Shown here in pieces: positions 1 to 7,439 of a stretch of 24,493 nt of DNA (positions are counted from its first letter, which is position 1; the number at the start of each line of letters is the position of its first letter). A model generated the notes under the pieces. That model was given only the letters and a program-made list of their open reading frames with translations, did no database searches and had not been told where the DNA came from. A program made the translations under genes and the position numbers. This stretch comes from an uncultured Clostridia bacterium (lineage in GTDB: Bacteria > Bacillota > Clostridia > UBA1381): contig CAKSJF010000037.1 of NCBI GenBank assembly GCA_934462945.1, positions 1 to 24,493 on the forward strand, read 5' to 3'.

Positions 1-304
1 CACAAAAACTACTTAGATTATATGATCATTTTGGAGCCCAATTTGAGGTTTACACAAAATGAGGGATTGCCCCTATCGCCCTTTTTACAAAGCTTTCAGA
101 CACGCTCTCTGACATTCGATAACACAAAAAAACAGCTGCCGCTTGCATTTTCCGCAAGCGACAGCCTTTTTCCTATTTATCGCAATATACCTCCCTCTTT
201 CCCGCTCCTTTAGACAACCTCCAAACAGAACTCATAAATCCTCTGTACGTTTTAAAACCGCTTTATAAATGCGATCAAAACTGCTAAATTTTTTTCCTTT
301 ACGG
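1..304. other. Intergenic region without a convincing gene
   Basis: This stretch lies downstream of spoIIID at the window edge. It contains one clear terminator-like hairpin (133-165) and otherwise AT-rich sequence. A 63-codon open frame on the plus strand (22-213) runs through the hairpin, lacks a Shine-Dalgarno site and has no recognisable protein features, so it is not called. No RNA gene is apparent to me. Confidence 0.6.
132..173. terminator. Bidirectional intrinsic terminator
   Basis: A stem GCTGCCGCTTGC / GCAAGCGACAGC with one mismatch and a seven-base loop is followed by a T run on each strand (CTTTTTCC on plus, TGTTTTTTTG on minus). It could end the spoIIID transcript about 140 bases after its stop codon, and could also end a plus-strand transcript entering from the left. 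Confidence 0.7.
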
Positions 305-565
305 CTATTGCCTGACTTCTTGCTTTAAATATTTCTGCTTTGTTGCCATTCCCCCCCGAATGTGCCGTTCTGCCTTATTCTCCGCTAAAACCACATGCAC
401 TTCCTTCGCCAGCTGCGGATTGATCCGTAAAAGCCGTTCCGTAACATCCTTATGTACAGTACTTTTAGAAATGTTAAAATGTTTTGCAGCACTGCGGACT
501 GTGGATTTATGCGATATGATGTACCGGGCAAGCTCCGTTGCCCTTTCTTCAATATAATCTTTCAT
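305..565 (-). CDS. spoIIID: SpoIIID, sporulation transcriptional regulator
   Basis: SpoIIID is a small DNA-binding regulator of the mother-cell programme during sporulation. It modulates sigma-E-dependent genes and helps switch on sigK. The 86-residue product matches the family over its whole length: MKDYIEERATELARYII at the start, a helix-turn-helix at about residues 22-41 (STVRSAAKHFNISKSTVHKD), and the conserved NPQLAKEVH and NKAERHIRGG segments. The frame is open further upstream, but the ATG at 565 is chosen because GGGGAG lies six bases before it and family members start with MKDYIEER. The upstream region contains a sequence resembling a sigma-E promoter, which fits the known control of this gene. 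Its presence implies an endospore-forming lineage. Confidence 0.95.
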   Translation of the reverse strand: MKDYIEERATELARYIISHKSTVRSAAKHFNISKSTVHKDVTERLLRINPQLAKEVHVVLAENKAERHIRGGMATKQKYLKQEVRQ

Positions 566-596
566 AATCTGCTCCCCTAAGACTATTTTTTTGTAC

Positions 597-625
597 ATCA
601 TATGCTTTTGCTTTTAGATTTATTC
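597..625 (-). promoter_or_regulatory. Possible sigma-E-type promoter of spoIIID
   Basis: Read on the minus strand, GAATAAA is followed after 14 bases by CATATGAT, about 30 bases before the spoIIID start codon. This resembles the mother-cell sigma-E consensus (ATA-rich -35 element, CATAcaaT-like -10 element). Established biology places spoIIID under sigma-E. The match is partial and AT-rich sequence can give it by chance. Confidence 0.4.
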
Positions 626-681
626 ATACAAAAAATCCATAAAGCAGAAAACACCGGAGAGATCGCAATCAACTTTCACTC

Positions 682-1038
682 CTAAAACTGATATGGTTTG
701 ACAGTTTCTCGATTTCTGTATTCATGTTTTTCATAATAGCCGATCAACTTCCTGTCATCATCCCGGAGCGCAACCATATAAACATCCTTGTTTTCCTTTT
801 CATTATAGTAAGTATACATGATGTTATGATCGCTGCTTTCGCCAAACCAGGCAAGCACCCGGTCAATCATTTCATTGGATTTCGCATTGTGACAAGCCTT
901 TAAGCTCCTGCCCGTCAAATCCTGATGATAACGCCCTACCGCTGCCGGATTCATGTACACAATCACCGAATCCAGATCACAGATCACCACTGCCGCCTGA
1001 TCCTGATCAATCAGACTTTTGAATAACAGATTTAACAT
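682..1038 (-). CDS. Small single-domain PAS protein
   Basis: The 118-residue product consists almost entirely of one PAS domain: a start resembling FKSLIDQDQAAVVICDLD, the characteristic VYMNPAAVGRYHQDLTG segment, and a tail ending near LIGYYEKHEYRNRETVKPY. There is no kinase, cyclase, helix-turn-helix or membrane segment, so it is a stand-alone sensor or protein-interaction module whose ligand and partner cannot be read from the sequence. The ATG at 1038 is preferred over in-frame upstream codons at 1065 and 1044 because GGAGG sits seven bases before it. It lies 116 bases upstream of spoIIID in the same direction with no clear terminator between, so partial co-transcription is possible. I recall similar short PAS proteins in Clostridia, but no specific function. 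Confidence 0.8.
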   Translation of the reverse strand: MLNLLFKSLIDQDQAAVVICDLDSVIVYMNPAAVGRYHQDLTGRSLKACHNAKSNEMIDRVLAWFGESSDHNIMYTYYNEKENKDVYMVALRDDDRKLIGYYEKHEYRNRETVKPYQF

Positions 1039-1073
1039 AATCATTCCTCCATTTCTCACAATCAACTACCTTT

Positions 1074-1102
1074 ATTACATCGCTGATTCTGCCTGAACTC
1101 AA
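1074..1102 (-). promoter_or_regulatory. Weak candidate promoter for the PAS gene
   Basis: TTGAGT, a 17-base spacer and TGTAAT on the minus strand lie about 36 bases before the PAS gene start. Spacing is right but both hexamers deviate from consensus. Confidence 0.3.
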
Positions 1103-1156
1103 GCTTCTGATCGAAATGCATGATAACCTCAATCCTTGTAAAGCAAAATAGAATGT

Positions 1157-1194
1157 AAAAAGCAAGGCTATGCGGTATAAACCGCAAGCCTTGC
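1157..1194 (-). terminator. Terminator after tuf
   Basis: On the minus strand GCAAGGCTTGCGGT pairs with ACCGCATAGCCTTGC around a TTAT loop with a small internal mismatch, followed by TTTTTA. It begins 17 bases after the tuf stop codon and closes the str operon. Confidence 0.9.
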
Positions 1195-1211
1195 CAAGTT
1201 TACATATTCAA

Positions 1212-2414
1212 TTAGCCTTCGATTTCGGAAACGACACCTGAACCAACTGTTCTGCCGCCCTCACGGATAGCGAATCTCAAACCTTTTTCGATAGCGATCG
1301 GAGTGATCAATTCAACTTCCATCTTAACGTTATCGCCCGGCATGCACATTTCAACGCCTTCCGGCAGCTTGATAACGCCTGTAACGTCAGTTGTTCTGAA
1401 ATAGAACTGCGGTCTGTAGTTGTTGAAGAACGGTGTATGACGGCCGCCTTCTTCCTTAGTCAGGACGTAAACCTCACCCTTGAACTTTGTGTGCGGGTTG
1501 ATGGTTCCCGGCTTAGCCAGAACCTGTCCACGCTCGATTTCGTTTCTCTGAACACCACGGAGCAATGCACCGATGTTGTCACCAGCTTCAGCATAGTCAA
1601 GAAGCTTTCTGAACATTTCGATACCAGTTACAACAACTTTTCTTCTCTCGTCTGTCAAACCAACGATTTCAACTTCTTCGTTCAGCTTTAACTGACCTCT
1701 CTCAACTCTACCAGTAGCAACAGTACCACGGCCTGTGATGGAGAAGATATCCTCGATCGGCATCAAGAACGGCAGGTCTGCCTTTCTGTCCGGAGTCGGG
1801 ATGTAGCTGTCAACAGCGTCCATCAAGTCAAGAATGCACTTGTATTCCGGAGCGTTAACATCTGTAGAAGTAGATTCGAGAACCTGCAGAGCAGAACCAG
1901 AGATGATCGGTGTATCGTCACCCGGGAAGTCATACTCATTTAAGAGGTCTCTGATTTCCATTTCAACTAATTCCATCAATTCCGGATCGTCTACCTGGTC
2001 AGCCTTATTCATAAATACTACGATATAAGGTACACCTACCTGACGGGAAAGCAGGATATGCTCTCTTGTCTGCGGCATCGGACCGTCAGCAGCGGATACA
2101 ACCAGGATAGCGCCGTCCATCTGAGCAGCACCTGTGATCATGTTTTTAACATAGTCAGCGTGTCCCGGGCAGTCAACGTGAGCATAGTGACGGTTGTCTG
2201 TCTCGTACTCAACGTGAGCTGTTGAAATTGTGATACCTCTTTCTCTTTCCTCCGGAGCCTTATCGATCATGTCGTAAGCTTCGAACTTTGCCTGACCCTT
2301 TAATGCCAGAACCTTTGTGATTGCAGCAGTTAAAGTAGTCTTACCATGGTCAACGTGTCCAATTGTACCAATGTTGACATGGGGTTTGTTTCTTTCAAAT
2401 TTTTCCTTAGCCAT
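1212..2414 (-). CDS. tuf: Elongation factor Tu
   Basis: EF-Tu is the GTPase that delivers aminoacyl-tRNA to the ribosomal A site. The 400-residue product has the P-loop GHVDHGKT at residues 19-26, the switch II motif DCPGH at 81-85 with the catalytic histidine at 85, and NKAD at 136-139, followed by the two beta-barrel domains. The family norm is about 393-400 residues, so it is full length. The start is supported by AGGAGG nine bases upstream. It is the last gene of the str operon but has its own good promoter in the 90-base gap after fusA, which fits the high demand for this protein. Confidence 0.99.
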   Translation of the reverse strand: MAKEKFERNKPHVNIGTIGHVDHGKTTLTAAITKVLALKGQAKFEAYDMIDKAPEERERGITISTAHVEYETDNRHYAHVDCPGHADYVKNMITGAAQMDGAILVVSAADGPMPQTREHILLSRQVGVPYIVVFMNKADQVDDPELMELVEMEIRDLLNEYDFPGDDTPIISGSALQVLESTSTDVNAPEYKCILDLMDAVDSYIPTPDRKADLPFLMPIEDIFSITGRGTVATGRVERGQLKLNEEVEIVGLTDERRKVVVTGIEMFRKLLDYAEAGDNIGALLRGVQRNEIERGQVLAKPGTINPHTKFKGEVYVLTKEEGGRHTPFFNNYRPQFYFRTTDVTGVIKLPEGVEMCMPGDNVKMEVELITPIAIEKGLRFAIREGGRTVGSGVVSEIEG

Positions 2415-2461
2415 TTTGAATTTCCTCCTTATTTCTATTTTAACTAAAATCAGCTAATACT

Positions 2462-2490
2462 ATTTTATAATATTTTCAAGAAAAAATCAA
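2462..2490 (-). promoter_or_regulatory. Internal sigma-A promoter for tuf
   Basis: Minus strand TTGATT, 17-base spacer, TAAAAT, located between fusA and tuf about 48 bases before the tuf ATG, with a T-rich and A-rich tract upstream of the -35. It would allow tuf expression above the level of the upstream operon genes. Confidence 0.75.
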
Positions 2491-2504
2491 GTCTTTTTTG
2501 AAAA

Positions 2505-4589
2505 TTAACCGTTATTCTTTGTACGTTCGTTCACAATCTTCTCCTGAATGGACTTCGGTACCTCAGAATAATGAGACGGTTCCATGGTGTACTGACCACG
2601 ACCCTGCGTTCTGGAACGGAGTTCGGTTGCATAACCAAACATCTCGGACAGCGGAACCATAGCCGTAATTCTCTGTGCACCGGAAATTGCCTCCATCTTC
2701 TGGATCATACCACGTCTGGAGTTCAGATCGCCCATAACGTCGCCCAGATACTCATCCGGCATGATAACATTTACCAGCATGATCGGCTCTTTGATAACCG
2801 GATCTGCCTTCTTCATACCTTCTTTGAATGCCATAGAAGCGGCAATCTTAAATGCCATTTCTGAGGAGTCGACTTCATGATAAGATCCATCATACAGTGT
2901 TACACGAACGTCTACAACGTTATATCCAGCCAATACACCGGACTGCATAGCGCCCTGTACACCGGCATCAACCGCAGGAATATATTCCTTCGGGATAACA
3001 CCGCCGACAATTGCATTGACGAACTCGTAGCCTTTTCCTTCTTCCAGCGGCTCAAGCTTTAACAGTACATGACCGTACTGACCCTTACCACCGGACTGAC
3101 GTGCATACTTATGCTCAACATTTACAGTCTTTCTGATTGCCTCACGGTAGGATACCTGCGGCTCGCCGACATTTGCTTCTACCTTAAACTCTCTTAAAAG
3201 TCTGTCAACAATGATTTCGAGGTGCAACTCACCCATACCGGCAATGATGGTCTGACCTGTTTCCTCGTCTGTATAGGTCTTAAAGGTCGGATCTTCTTCA
3301 GCAAGCTTTGCTAAAGCAATACCCATCTTTTCCTGACCAGCCTTTGTTTTCGGCTCGATTGCAACGCGGATAACCGGTTCCGGGAAGTCCATAGACTCCA
3401 GAATGATCGGATGCTTTTCATCACAAAGTGTATCACCGGTTGTGGTATTCTTTAAGCCTACTGCTGCTGCAATATCTCCGGAATAAACAATCGAGATATC
3501 CTCTCTGTGGTTTGCGTGCATTTGCAGGATTCTTCCCAGACGCTCTTTGTTGCCCTTAGAAGCATTCAGAACGTATGAACCGGATTCAACCGATCCTGAA
3601 TATACACGGAAGAAGCAAATCTTACCTACAAACGGGTCAGTTGCAATCTTAAATGCCAATGCTGCAAAAGGAGCATCGTCAGAAGAAGGTCTTTCCTCCT
3701 CCTCGTCTGTATCCGGGTTTACACCCTTGATATGCGGAACATCTGTCGGAGCAGGCATATAATCAATGATTGCATCCAACAGCATCTGAACACCCTTGTT
3801 ACGGTATGAAGTACCGCAGAGCATCGGAACAATTTCGTTATTAATGGTTGCTTTTCTCAAAGCAGTCTTTAATTCGTCAATTGTAAGCTCCTCGCCCTCC
3901 AGATATTTCATCATGAGATCCTCATCGGTTTCAGCAATTGCCTCTACCATCTTTGCATGATATTCCTCAGCAAGGTCTCTCATATCCTCCGGGATTTCTT
4001 CCTCACCGTACTGCTGACCCATTTCATCATAATAAATTTCTGATTTCATAGTCATCAGGTCGATGATTCCCTTGAAGGTTTCCTCAGCGCCGATCGGCAG
4101 CTGAATCGGAACACCGTTTGCATGCAGACGCTCGTGTACCATCTTCTCAACATTGAAGAAGTCTGCACCCATAATGTCCATCTTATTAACATAGATCATA
4201 CGGGGTACATGATAATCGTTTGCCTGACGCCATACTGTCTCCGACTGCGGCTCAACACCGCCCTTTGCGCACATAACAGTAACAGAACCGTCCAAAACTC
4301 TTAAGGAGCGCTGAACCTCAACTGTGAAGTCAACGTGTCCCGGTGTATCAATAATATTGATTCTTCTGCCCTTCCAGAAACAGGTGGTTGCAGCAGAGGT
4401 GATTGTGATACCACGCTCCTGCTCCTGCGCCATCCAGTCCATCTGAGCGCCGCCGTCGTGAGTTTCGCCGATTTTATGAATACGTCCTGTATAATACAGA
4501 ATACGCTCTGTTGTTGTTGTCTTACCGGCATCAATATGCGCCATGATACCGATATTTCTTGTATTTTCTAATGAATACTCTCTACCCAT
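2505..4589 (-). CDS. fusA: Elongation factor G
   Basis: EF-G is the ribosomal translocase GTPase, and also acts with the recycling factor. The 694-residue product is of normal length with the P-loop AHIDAGKT at 17-24, DTPGH at 81-85 and NKMD at 135-138. The later domains are also present, including the domain IV segment around GGKGQYGHV. AAGGAGG lies seven bases before the ATG. It sits between rpsG and tuf in the usual str order. A 14-base perfect palindrome (4608-4621) lies in the short gap upstream. Confidence 0.99.
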   Translation of the reverse strand: MGREYSLENTRNIGIMAHIDAGKTTTTERILYYTGRIHKIGETHDGGAQMDWMAQEQERGITITSAATTCFWKGRRINIIDTPGHVDFTVEVQRSLRVLDGSVTVMCAKGGVEPQSETVWRQANDYHVPRMIYVNKMDIMGADFFNVEKMVHERLHANGVPIQLPIGAEETFKGIIDLMTMKSEIYYDEMGQQYGEEEIPEDMRDLAEEYHAKMVEAIAETDEDLMMKYLEGEELTIDELKTALRKATINNEIVPMLCGTSYRNKGVQMLLDAIIDYMPAPTDVPHIKGVNPDTDEEEERPSSDDAPFAALAFKIATDPFVGKICFFRVYSGSVESGSYVLNASKGNKERLGRILQMHANHREDISIVYSGDIAAAVGLKNTTTGDTLCDEKHPIILESMDFPEPVIRVAIEPKTKAGQEKMGIALAKLAEEDPTFKTYTDEETGQTIIAGMGELHLEIIVDRLLREFKVEANVGEPQVSYREAIRKTVNVEHKYARQSGGKGQYGHVLLKLEPLEEGKGYEFVNAIVGGVIPKEYIPAVDAGVQGAMQSGVLAGYNVVDVRVTLYDGSYHEVDSSEMAFKIAASMAFKEGMKKADPVIKEPIMLVNVIMPDEYLGDVMGDLNSRRGMIQKMEAISGAQRITAMVPLSEMFGYATELRSRTQGRGQYTMEPSHYSEVPKSIQEKIVNERTKNNG

Positions 4590-4607
4590 TGTGTTCCTCC
4601 TTTCTCA

Positions 4608-4621
4608 CGTTTTATAAAACG
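4608..4621. repeat. 14-base perfect palindrome before fusA
   Basis: CGTTTTATAAAACG is perfectly self-complementary and lies in the rpsG-fusA gap just upstream of the fusA ribosome binding site. It lacks a loop and a T run, so it is not a classical terminator. Its role is unknown. Confidence 0.6.
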
Positions 4622-4663
4622 CAAAACAGATTCTTCTGCTTGTCTTTAAAAAATCCAAAAAGC

Positions 4664-5134
4664 TTACCAACGATAATGAGCAAATGCCTTGTTTGCTTCT
4701 GCCATCTTGTGAGTATCTTCGCGCTTTTTCACAGAACCGCCGGTTCCGTTTAATGCGTCCAAAAGCTCGTTTGCAAGTCTTTCCTTCATGGTCTTTTCAT
4801 TCCGTTCTCTGGAATAACGGGTCAACCATCTGAGTCCTAAGGTTTGTCTTCTTTCCGGACGAACCTCCATCGGCACCTGATAGGTTGCACCGCCGACACG
4901 TCTTGCTTTAACCTCCAAAACAGGCATAATCGCATCTAAAGCTTCTGTGAAGACTTCTAACGGATCACGGCCGGTCTTTTCTTTGATAATGTCAAACGCA
5001 TCATAAACAATTTTCTGAGCAACACCCTTTTTACCGTCCAGCATGATATTGTTGATGAGCTTTGTCACAACAACGCTGTTGTAAATCGGATCTGCCAGAA
5101 CTTCTCTTTTTGCAATAAAACCTTTTCTTGGCAC
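4664..5134 (-). CDS. rpsG: 30S ribosomal protein S7
   Basis: S7 binds the 3-prime major domain of 16S rRNA and nucleates assembly of the small-subunit head. The 156-residue product starts PRKGFIAKREVLADPIYNS and contains the conserved RRVGGATYQVPMEVRPERR stretch and the C-terminal HKMAEANKAFAHYRW. The start is GTG at 5134: GGAGGG lies seven bases upstream, and this gives the standard 156-residue length, whereas the longer frame adds six unconserved residues. The 152-base gap to rpsL is unusually long for a str operon, and in enterobacteria this is where S7 represses its own operon. Confidence 0.98.
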   Translation of the reverse strand: MPRKGFIAKREVLADPIYNSVVVTKLINNIMLDGKKGVAQKIVYDAFDIIKEKTGRDPLEVFTEALDAIMPVLEVKARRVGGATYQVPMEVRPERRQTLGLRWLTRYSRERNEKTMKERLANELLDALNGTGGSVKKREDTHKMAEANKAFAHYRW

Positions 5135-5286
5135 GTTACTTCCCTCCTTCATAATAATTAGCGGACGACACCGCCGTCATGAATATCACCGGTACTCTGA
5201 GTCTATTTTTTCAAGACTCCGTTTGTGCGTATACGATTTATACTAATTAGATATAACCCGATATGCACTAATCATGTGATACTAAA
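5135..5286 (-). promoter_or_regulatory. Long rpsL-rpsG intercistronic leader with possible S7 control
   Basis: This 152-base transcribed spacer contains a six-pair stem GAGTCT / AGACTC with a nine-base loop. Nearer rpsG it has a second fold, TGATA / TATTA outside GACG / CGTC, ending just before the rpsG ribosome binding site. The loop portion carries TAATTAGCGGAC (5155-5166, plus strand), identical to 12 bases of the rplK leader. Position suggests translational control by S7 as in Escherichia coli, but I do not recognise a published motif here. Confidence 0.35.
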
Positions 5287-5709
5287 TTACTTCTTTTCCG
5301 GCTTCGGTCTCTTTGCGCCGTACTTAGAACGCGACTGCATTCTCTTTGCCACACCCTGTGTATCGAGTGTTCCTCTGATGATATGGTATCTGGTACCCGG
5401 AAGATCCTTGACTCTTCCGCCTCTGATCAGAACAACGCTGTGTTCCTGCAGATTGTGTCCGATACCCGGAATGTATGCAGTTACTTCCATACCGTTTGTC
5501 AGACGTACTCTGGCAATTTTACGAAGCGCGGAATTCGGCTTCTTCGGCGTTGCAGTTCTGACTGCTGTACACACACCTCTCTTTTGCGGAGAACTTAAAT
5601 CGCTTGTCTTTTTCTTCAGAGAGTTTAAGCTTTTCTGAAGTGCAGGAGCAGTGGACTTCTTAACCGAAACCTTTCTGCCCTTTCTAACCAATTGATTAAA
5701 TGTTGGCAT
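5287..5709 (-). CDS. rpsL: 30S ribosomal protein S12
   Basis: S12 lies at the decoding centre and affects accuracy. The 140-residue product has the family start MPTFNQLVRKGR, the PKKPNSALRK loop and the GHNLQEHSV...GGRVKDLPG loop. Both lysines whose substitution causes streptomycin resistance in other bacteria are unchanged. The N-terminal half carries the slightly longer basic insert typical of Gram-positive S12 (around SLNSLKKKTSDLSS). The start codon is preceded by AAGGAAGG about 11 bases upstream. It follows the L7Ae-like gene by 67 bases, a gap that contains a 14-base palindrome. Confidence 0.98.
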   Translation of the reverse strand: MPTFNQLVRKGRKVSVKKSTAPALQKSLNSLKKKTSDLSSPQKRGVCTAVRTATPKKPNSALRKIARVRLTNGMEVTAYIPGIGHNLQEHSVVLIRGGRVKDLPGTRYHIIRGTLDTQGVAKRMQSRSKYGAKRPKPEKK

Positions 5710-5751
5710 ACCGTGTTACACCTTCCTTTCTTGATTTGATATTTATTATTA

Positions 5752-5765
5752 CGCGAAATTTCGCG
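5752..5765. repeat. Perfect palindrome upstream of rpsL
   Basis: CGCGAAATTTCGCG lies between the L7Ae-like gene and rpsL. Allowing one mismatch, the symmetry extends by TTATT / AATAA arms to 26 bases. The following minus-strand sequence is TAATAATAAAT with no T run, so an intrinsic terminator is unlikely. It could be a protein-binding operator or an RNA processing hairpin. Confidence 0.6.
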
Positions 5766-5776
5766 GAATAACCGTT

Positions 5777-6019
5777 TTAACGAAGTTTTGCGGCGCAGGA
5801 TGCACCCACGTCTATACCGCATGCCTTTCCAAGCGCTTTTCTGGATTCTGCGGTTTCCACCGGAATCTGCGCGCTTTTTGCAGCAGCCTCTATCGGATCT
5901 GAAATGCTTTCATCGCAGTCCGCAGCAAGAAAAACCTTTGCCGCTTCTCCGGATGCAATTGCAGACAAGACCTCTTTTTTCCCGATTTTCAGTTTTTCCC
6001 GGTTCAAATCTGAAATCAT
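5777..6019 (-). CDS. L7Ae-family RNA-binding protein (YbxF type)
   Basis: The 80-residue product is a small L7Ae/L30e/S12e/Gadd45-fold protein of the YbxF kind, which binds kink-turn RNA in Bacillus. Visible features are the basic N-terminal part (KIGKKEVLSAIASGEAAKV), the VFLAADCDE strand, the SAQIPVETA turn, and the diagnostic LGKACGIDVGASCAAKL C-terminus. Its position immediately before rpsL is the usual one in Bacillota, where it normally follows rpoC; here rpoB and rpoC are absent. GGAGG lies eight bases before the ATG. It is the first gene of the str operon in this window. Confidence 0.88.
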   Translation of the reverse strand: MISDLNREKLKIGKKEVLSAIASGEAAKVFLAADCDESISDPIEAAAKSAQIPVETAESRKALGKACGIDVGASCAAKLR

Positions 6020-6081
6020 TCTGTCCGCCTCCGATCAAAATCATAGCCTAACCACATTCACAATCCAGCCAAGCATATATT

Positions 6082-6111
6082 ATTATATCAAAGAAAACCC
6101 CATTCTGTCAA
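6082..6111 (-). promoter_or_regulatory. Sigma-A promoter of the str operon
   Basis: Minus strand TTGACA, 18-base spacer, TATAAT: both hexamers are consensus. An A-rich tract directly upstream resembles an UP element and is identical over 23 bases to the tract upstream of the rpmG promoter. Confidence 0.9.
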
Positions 6112-6256
6112 GTGTTTTTTCTTATTTTTTCAAATTTTTTAAATTTTTCTTCCAAAATAATACCCAATTTTAACCTCCGATTTTTTTCATTTTTATGCAA
6201 AGGTTCCAAACTTTCAAAAAACCCCGGAAAAGTGATAGAAAATTAACAAAATCCTC

Positions 6257-6285
6257 TTGTATATTTTCCGATTTTGAGGTAAAAT
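6257..6285 (+). promoter_or_regulatory. Sigma-A promoter of gap
   Basis: TTGTAT, 17-base spacer, TAAAAT on the plus strand, about 60 bases before the gap start codon. An inverted repeat AAGCAAA / TTTGCTT (6295-6315) follows near the expected 5-prime end of the transcript and could form a stabilising hairpin or an operator. Confidence 0.65.
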
Positions 6286-6346
6286 AAAGATGATAAGCAA
6301 ATACTCTGTTTGCTTAAAAAATACATTTTACAGGAGGAAATTAATC

Positions 6347-7360
6347 ATGGCAGTTAAAGTTGCGATTAATGGTTTTGGAAGAATCGGACGTCTGGCATTC
6401 AGACAGATGTTCGGTGCAGAGGGTTATGAGATTGTAGCAATCAACGATTTAACAGATCCGAAGATGCTTGCTCACTTATTGAAGTATGATTCCTCACAAG
6501 GAAGATACGACGGTCACACCGTGACAGCTGGTGAGGGTTCTATCACAGTTGACGGAAAAGAAATCATCATCTACAGCGAGAAGAACGCTGCTGATTTACC
6601 TTGGGGCAAAATCGGCGTAGATGTTGTTTTGGAGTGCACAGGCTTCTATTGCTCAAAAGAGAAGAGCCAGGCACATATCGATGCTGGCGCTAAGAAAGTT
6701 GTTATTTCCGCTCCGGCAGGCAAAGACTTAAAGACAATCGTTTACAGCGTAAACGAAAAGACATTAACAAAGGACGATACCATCATTTCTGCAGCTTCCT
6801 GCACAACAAACTGCTTAGCTCCGATGGCAAAGGCTCTGAACGATTACGCTCCGATCCAGTCCGGTATTATGGCTACCATCCACGCTTACACAGGCGATCA
6901 GATGATCCTGGACGGTCCGCACAGAAAGGGCGACTTAAGACGTGCAAGAGCAGGCGCTGTCAATATCGTTCCGAACTCCACAGGCGCTGCAAAGGCAATC
7001 GGTCTGGTTATTCCGGAACTGAACGGCAAGCTGATCGGTTCTGCACAGAGAGTTCCTGTTCCGACAGGTTCTACCACAATCTTAACAGCTGTTGTTAAGG
7101 GTAAGGACGTTACTCCGGAAGGCATCAACGCTGCTATGAAGGCTGCTTCTTCCGAGTCCTTCGGTTACAACGAAGATCCGATCGTTTCCTCCGATATCAT
7201 CGGAATCCGTTACGGTTCTCTCTTTGATGCAACTCAGACAATGGTTTCTCAAATCTCTGACGATCTGTATGAGGTTCAGGTTGTATCCTGGTACGACAAC
7301 GAAAACTCCTACACAAGCCAGATGGTAAGAACCATTAAGTATTTTGCTGAATTAGGCTAA
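6347..7360 (+). CDS. gap: Glyceraldehyde-3-phosphate dehydrogenase
   Basis: This enzyme catalyses the phosphorylating, NAD-dependent oxidation of glyceraldehyde 3-phosphate in glycolysis. The 337-residue product has the Rossmann start MAVKVAINGFGRIGRLAFRQ, the active-site SCTTNCLAP with catalytic Cys152, His179 in TIHAYTGDQ, and the C-terminal VSWYDNENSYTSQMV. The start at 6347 is preferred to an upstream in-frame codon at 6290, because AGGAGG lies nine bases before it and the homologous N-terminus begins here. The gene is monocistronic and plus-strand, with its own promoter and terminator. It is not accompanied by pgk, tpi or a cggR-like regulator. Confidence 0.98.
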   Translation: MAVKVAINGFGRIGRLAFRQMFGAEGYEIVAINDLTDPKMLAHLLKYDSSQGRYDGHTVTAGEGSITVDGKEIIIYSEKNAADLPWGKIGVDVVLECTGFYCSKEKSQAHIDAGAKKVVISAPAGKDLKTIVYSVNEKTLTKDDTIISAASCTTNCLAPMAKALNDYAPIQSGIMATIHAYTGDQMILDGPHRKGDLRRARAGAVNIVPNSTGAAKAIGLVIPELNGKLIGSAQRVPVPTGSTTILTAVVKGKDVTPEGINAAMKAASSESFGYNEDPIVSSDIIGIRYGSLFDATQTMVSQISDDLYEVQVVSWYDNENSYTSQMVRTIKYFAELG

Positions 7361-7372
7361 TCCAAAAAATAT

Positions 7373-7404
7373 GGCATGCGGTTTTTGCACCGCATGCCTT
7401 TTTT
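7373..7404. terminator. Bidirectional terminator between gap and the GLUG-protein gene
   Basis: A perfect ten-pair stem GGCATGCGGT / ACCGCATGCC with a six-base loop is followed by TTTTTT on plus and by ATATTTTTTGG on minus. It serves both convergent genes. Confidence 0.92.
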
Positions 7405-7439
7405 GATTGAAAACGTCAAAAACCTATTTTGACTGATAG

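Larger units (their letters stand above)
6020..6346. other. Divergent promoter region between the str operon and gap
   Basis: This 327-base AT-rich region holds the minus-strand str promoter (6082-6111) and the plus-strand gap promoter (6257-6285). Between them I see only T-rich and A-rich tracts and no gene. Confidence 0.8.

Noticed and set aside
22..213. 63-codon open frame on the plus strand at the left edge
   Set aside because: It has no ribosome binding site, reads through a terminator hairpin, and shows no protein-like features.
6290..6346. N-terminal extension of gap from an upstream in-frame codon
   Set aside because: The extension overlaps the promoter and leader hairpin. The ATG at 6347 has AGGAGG at good spacing and matches the family N-terminus.
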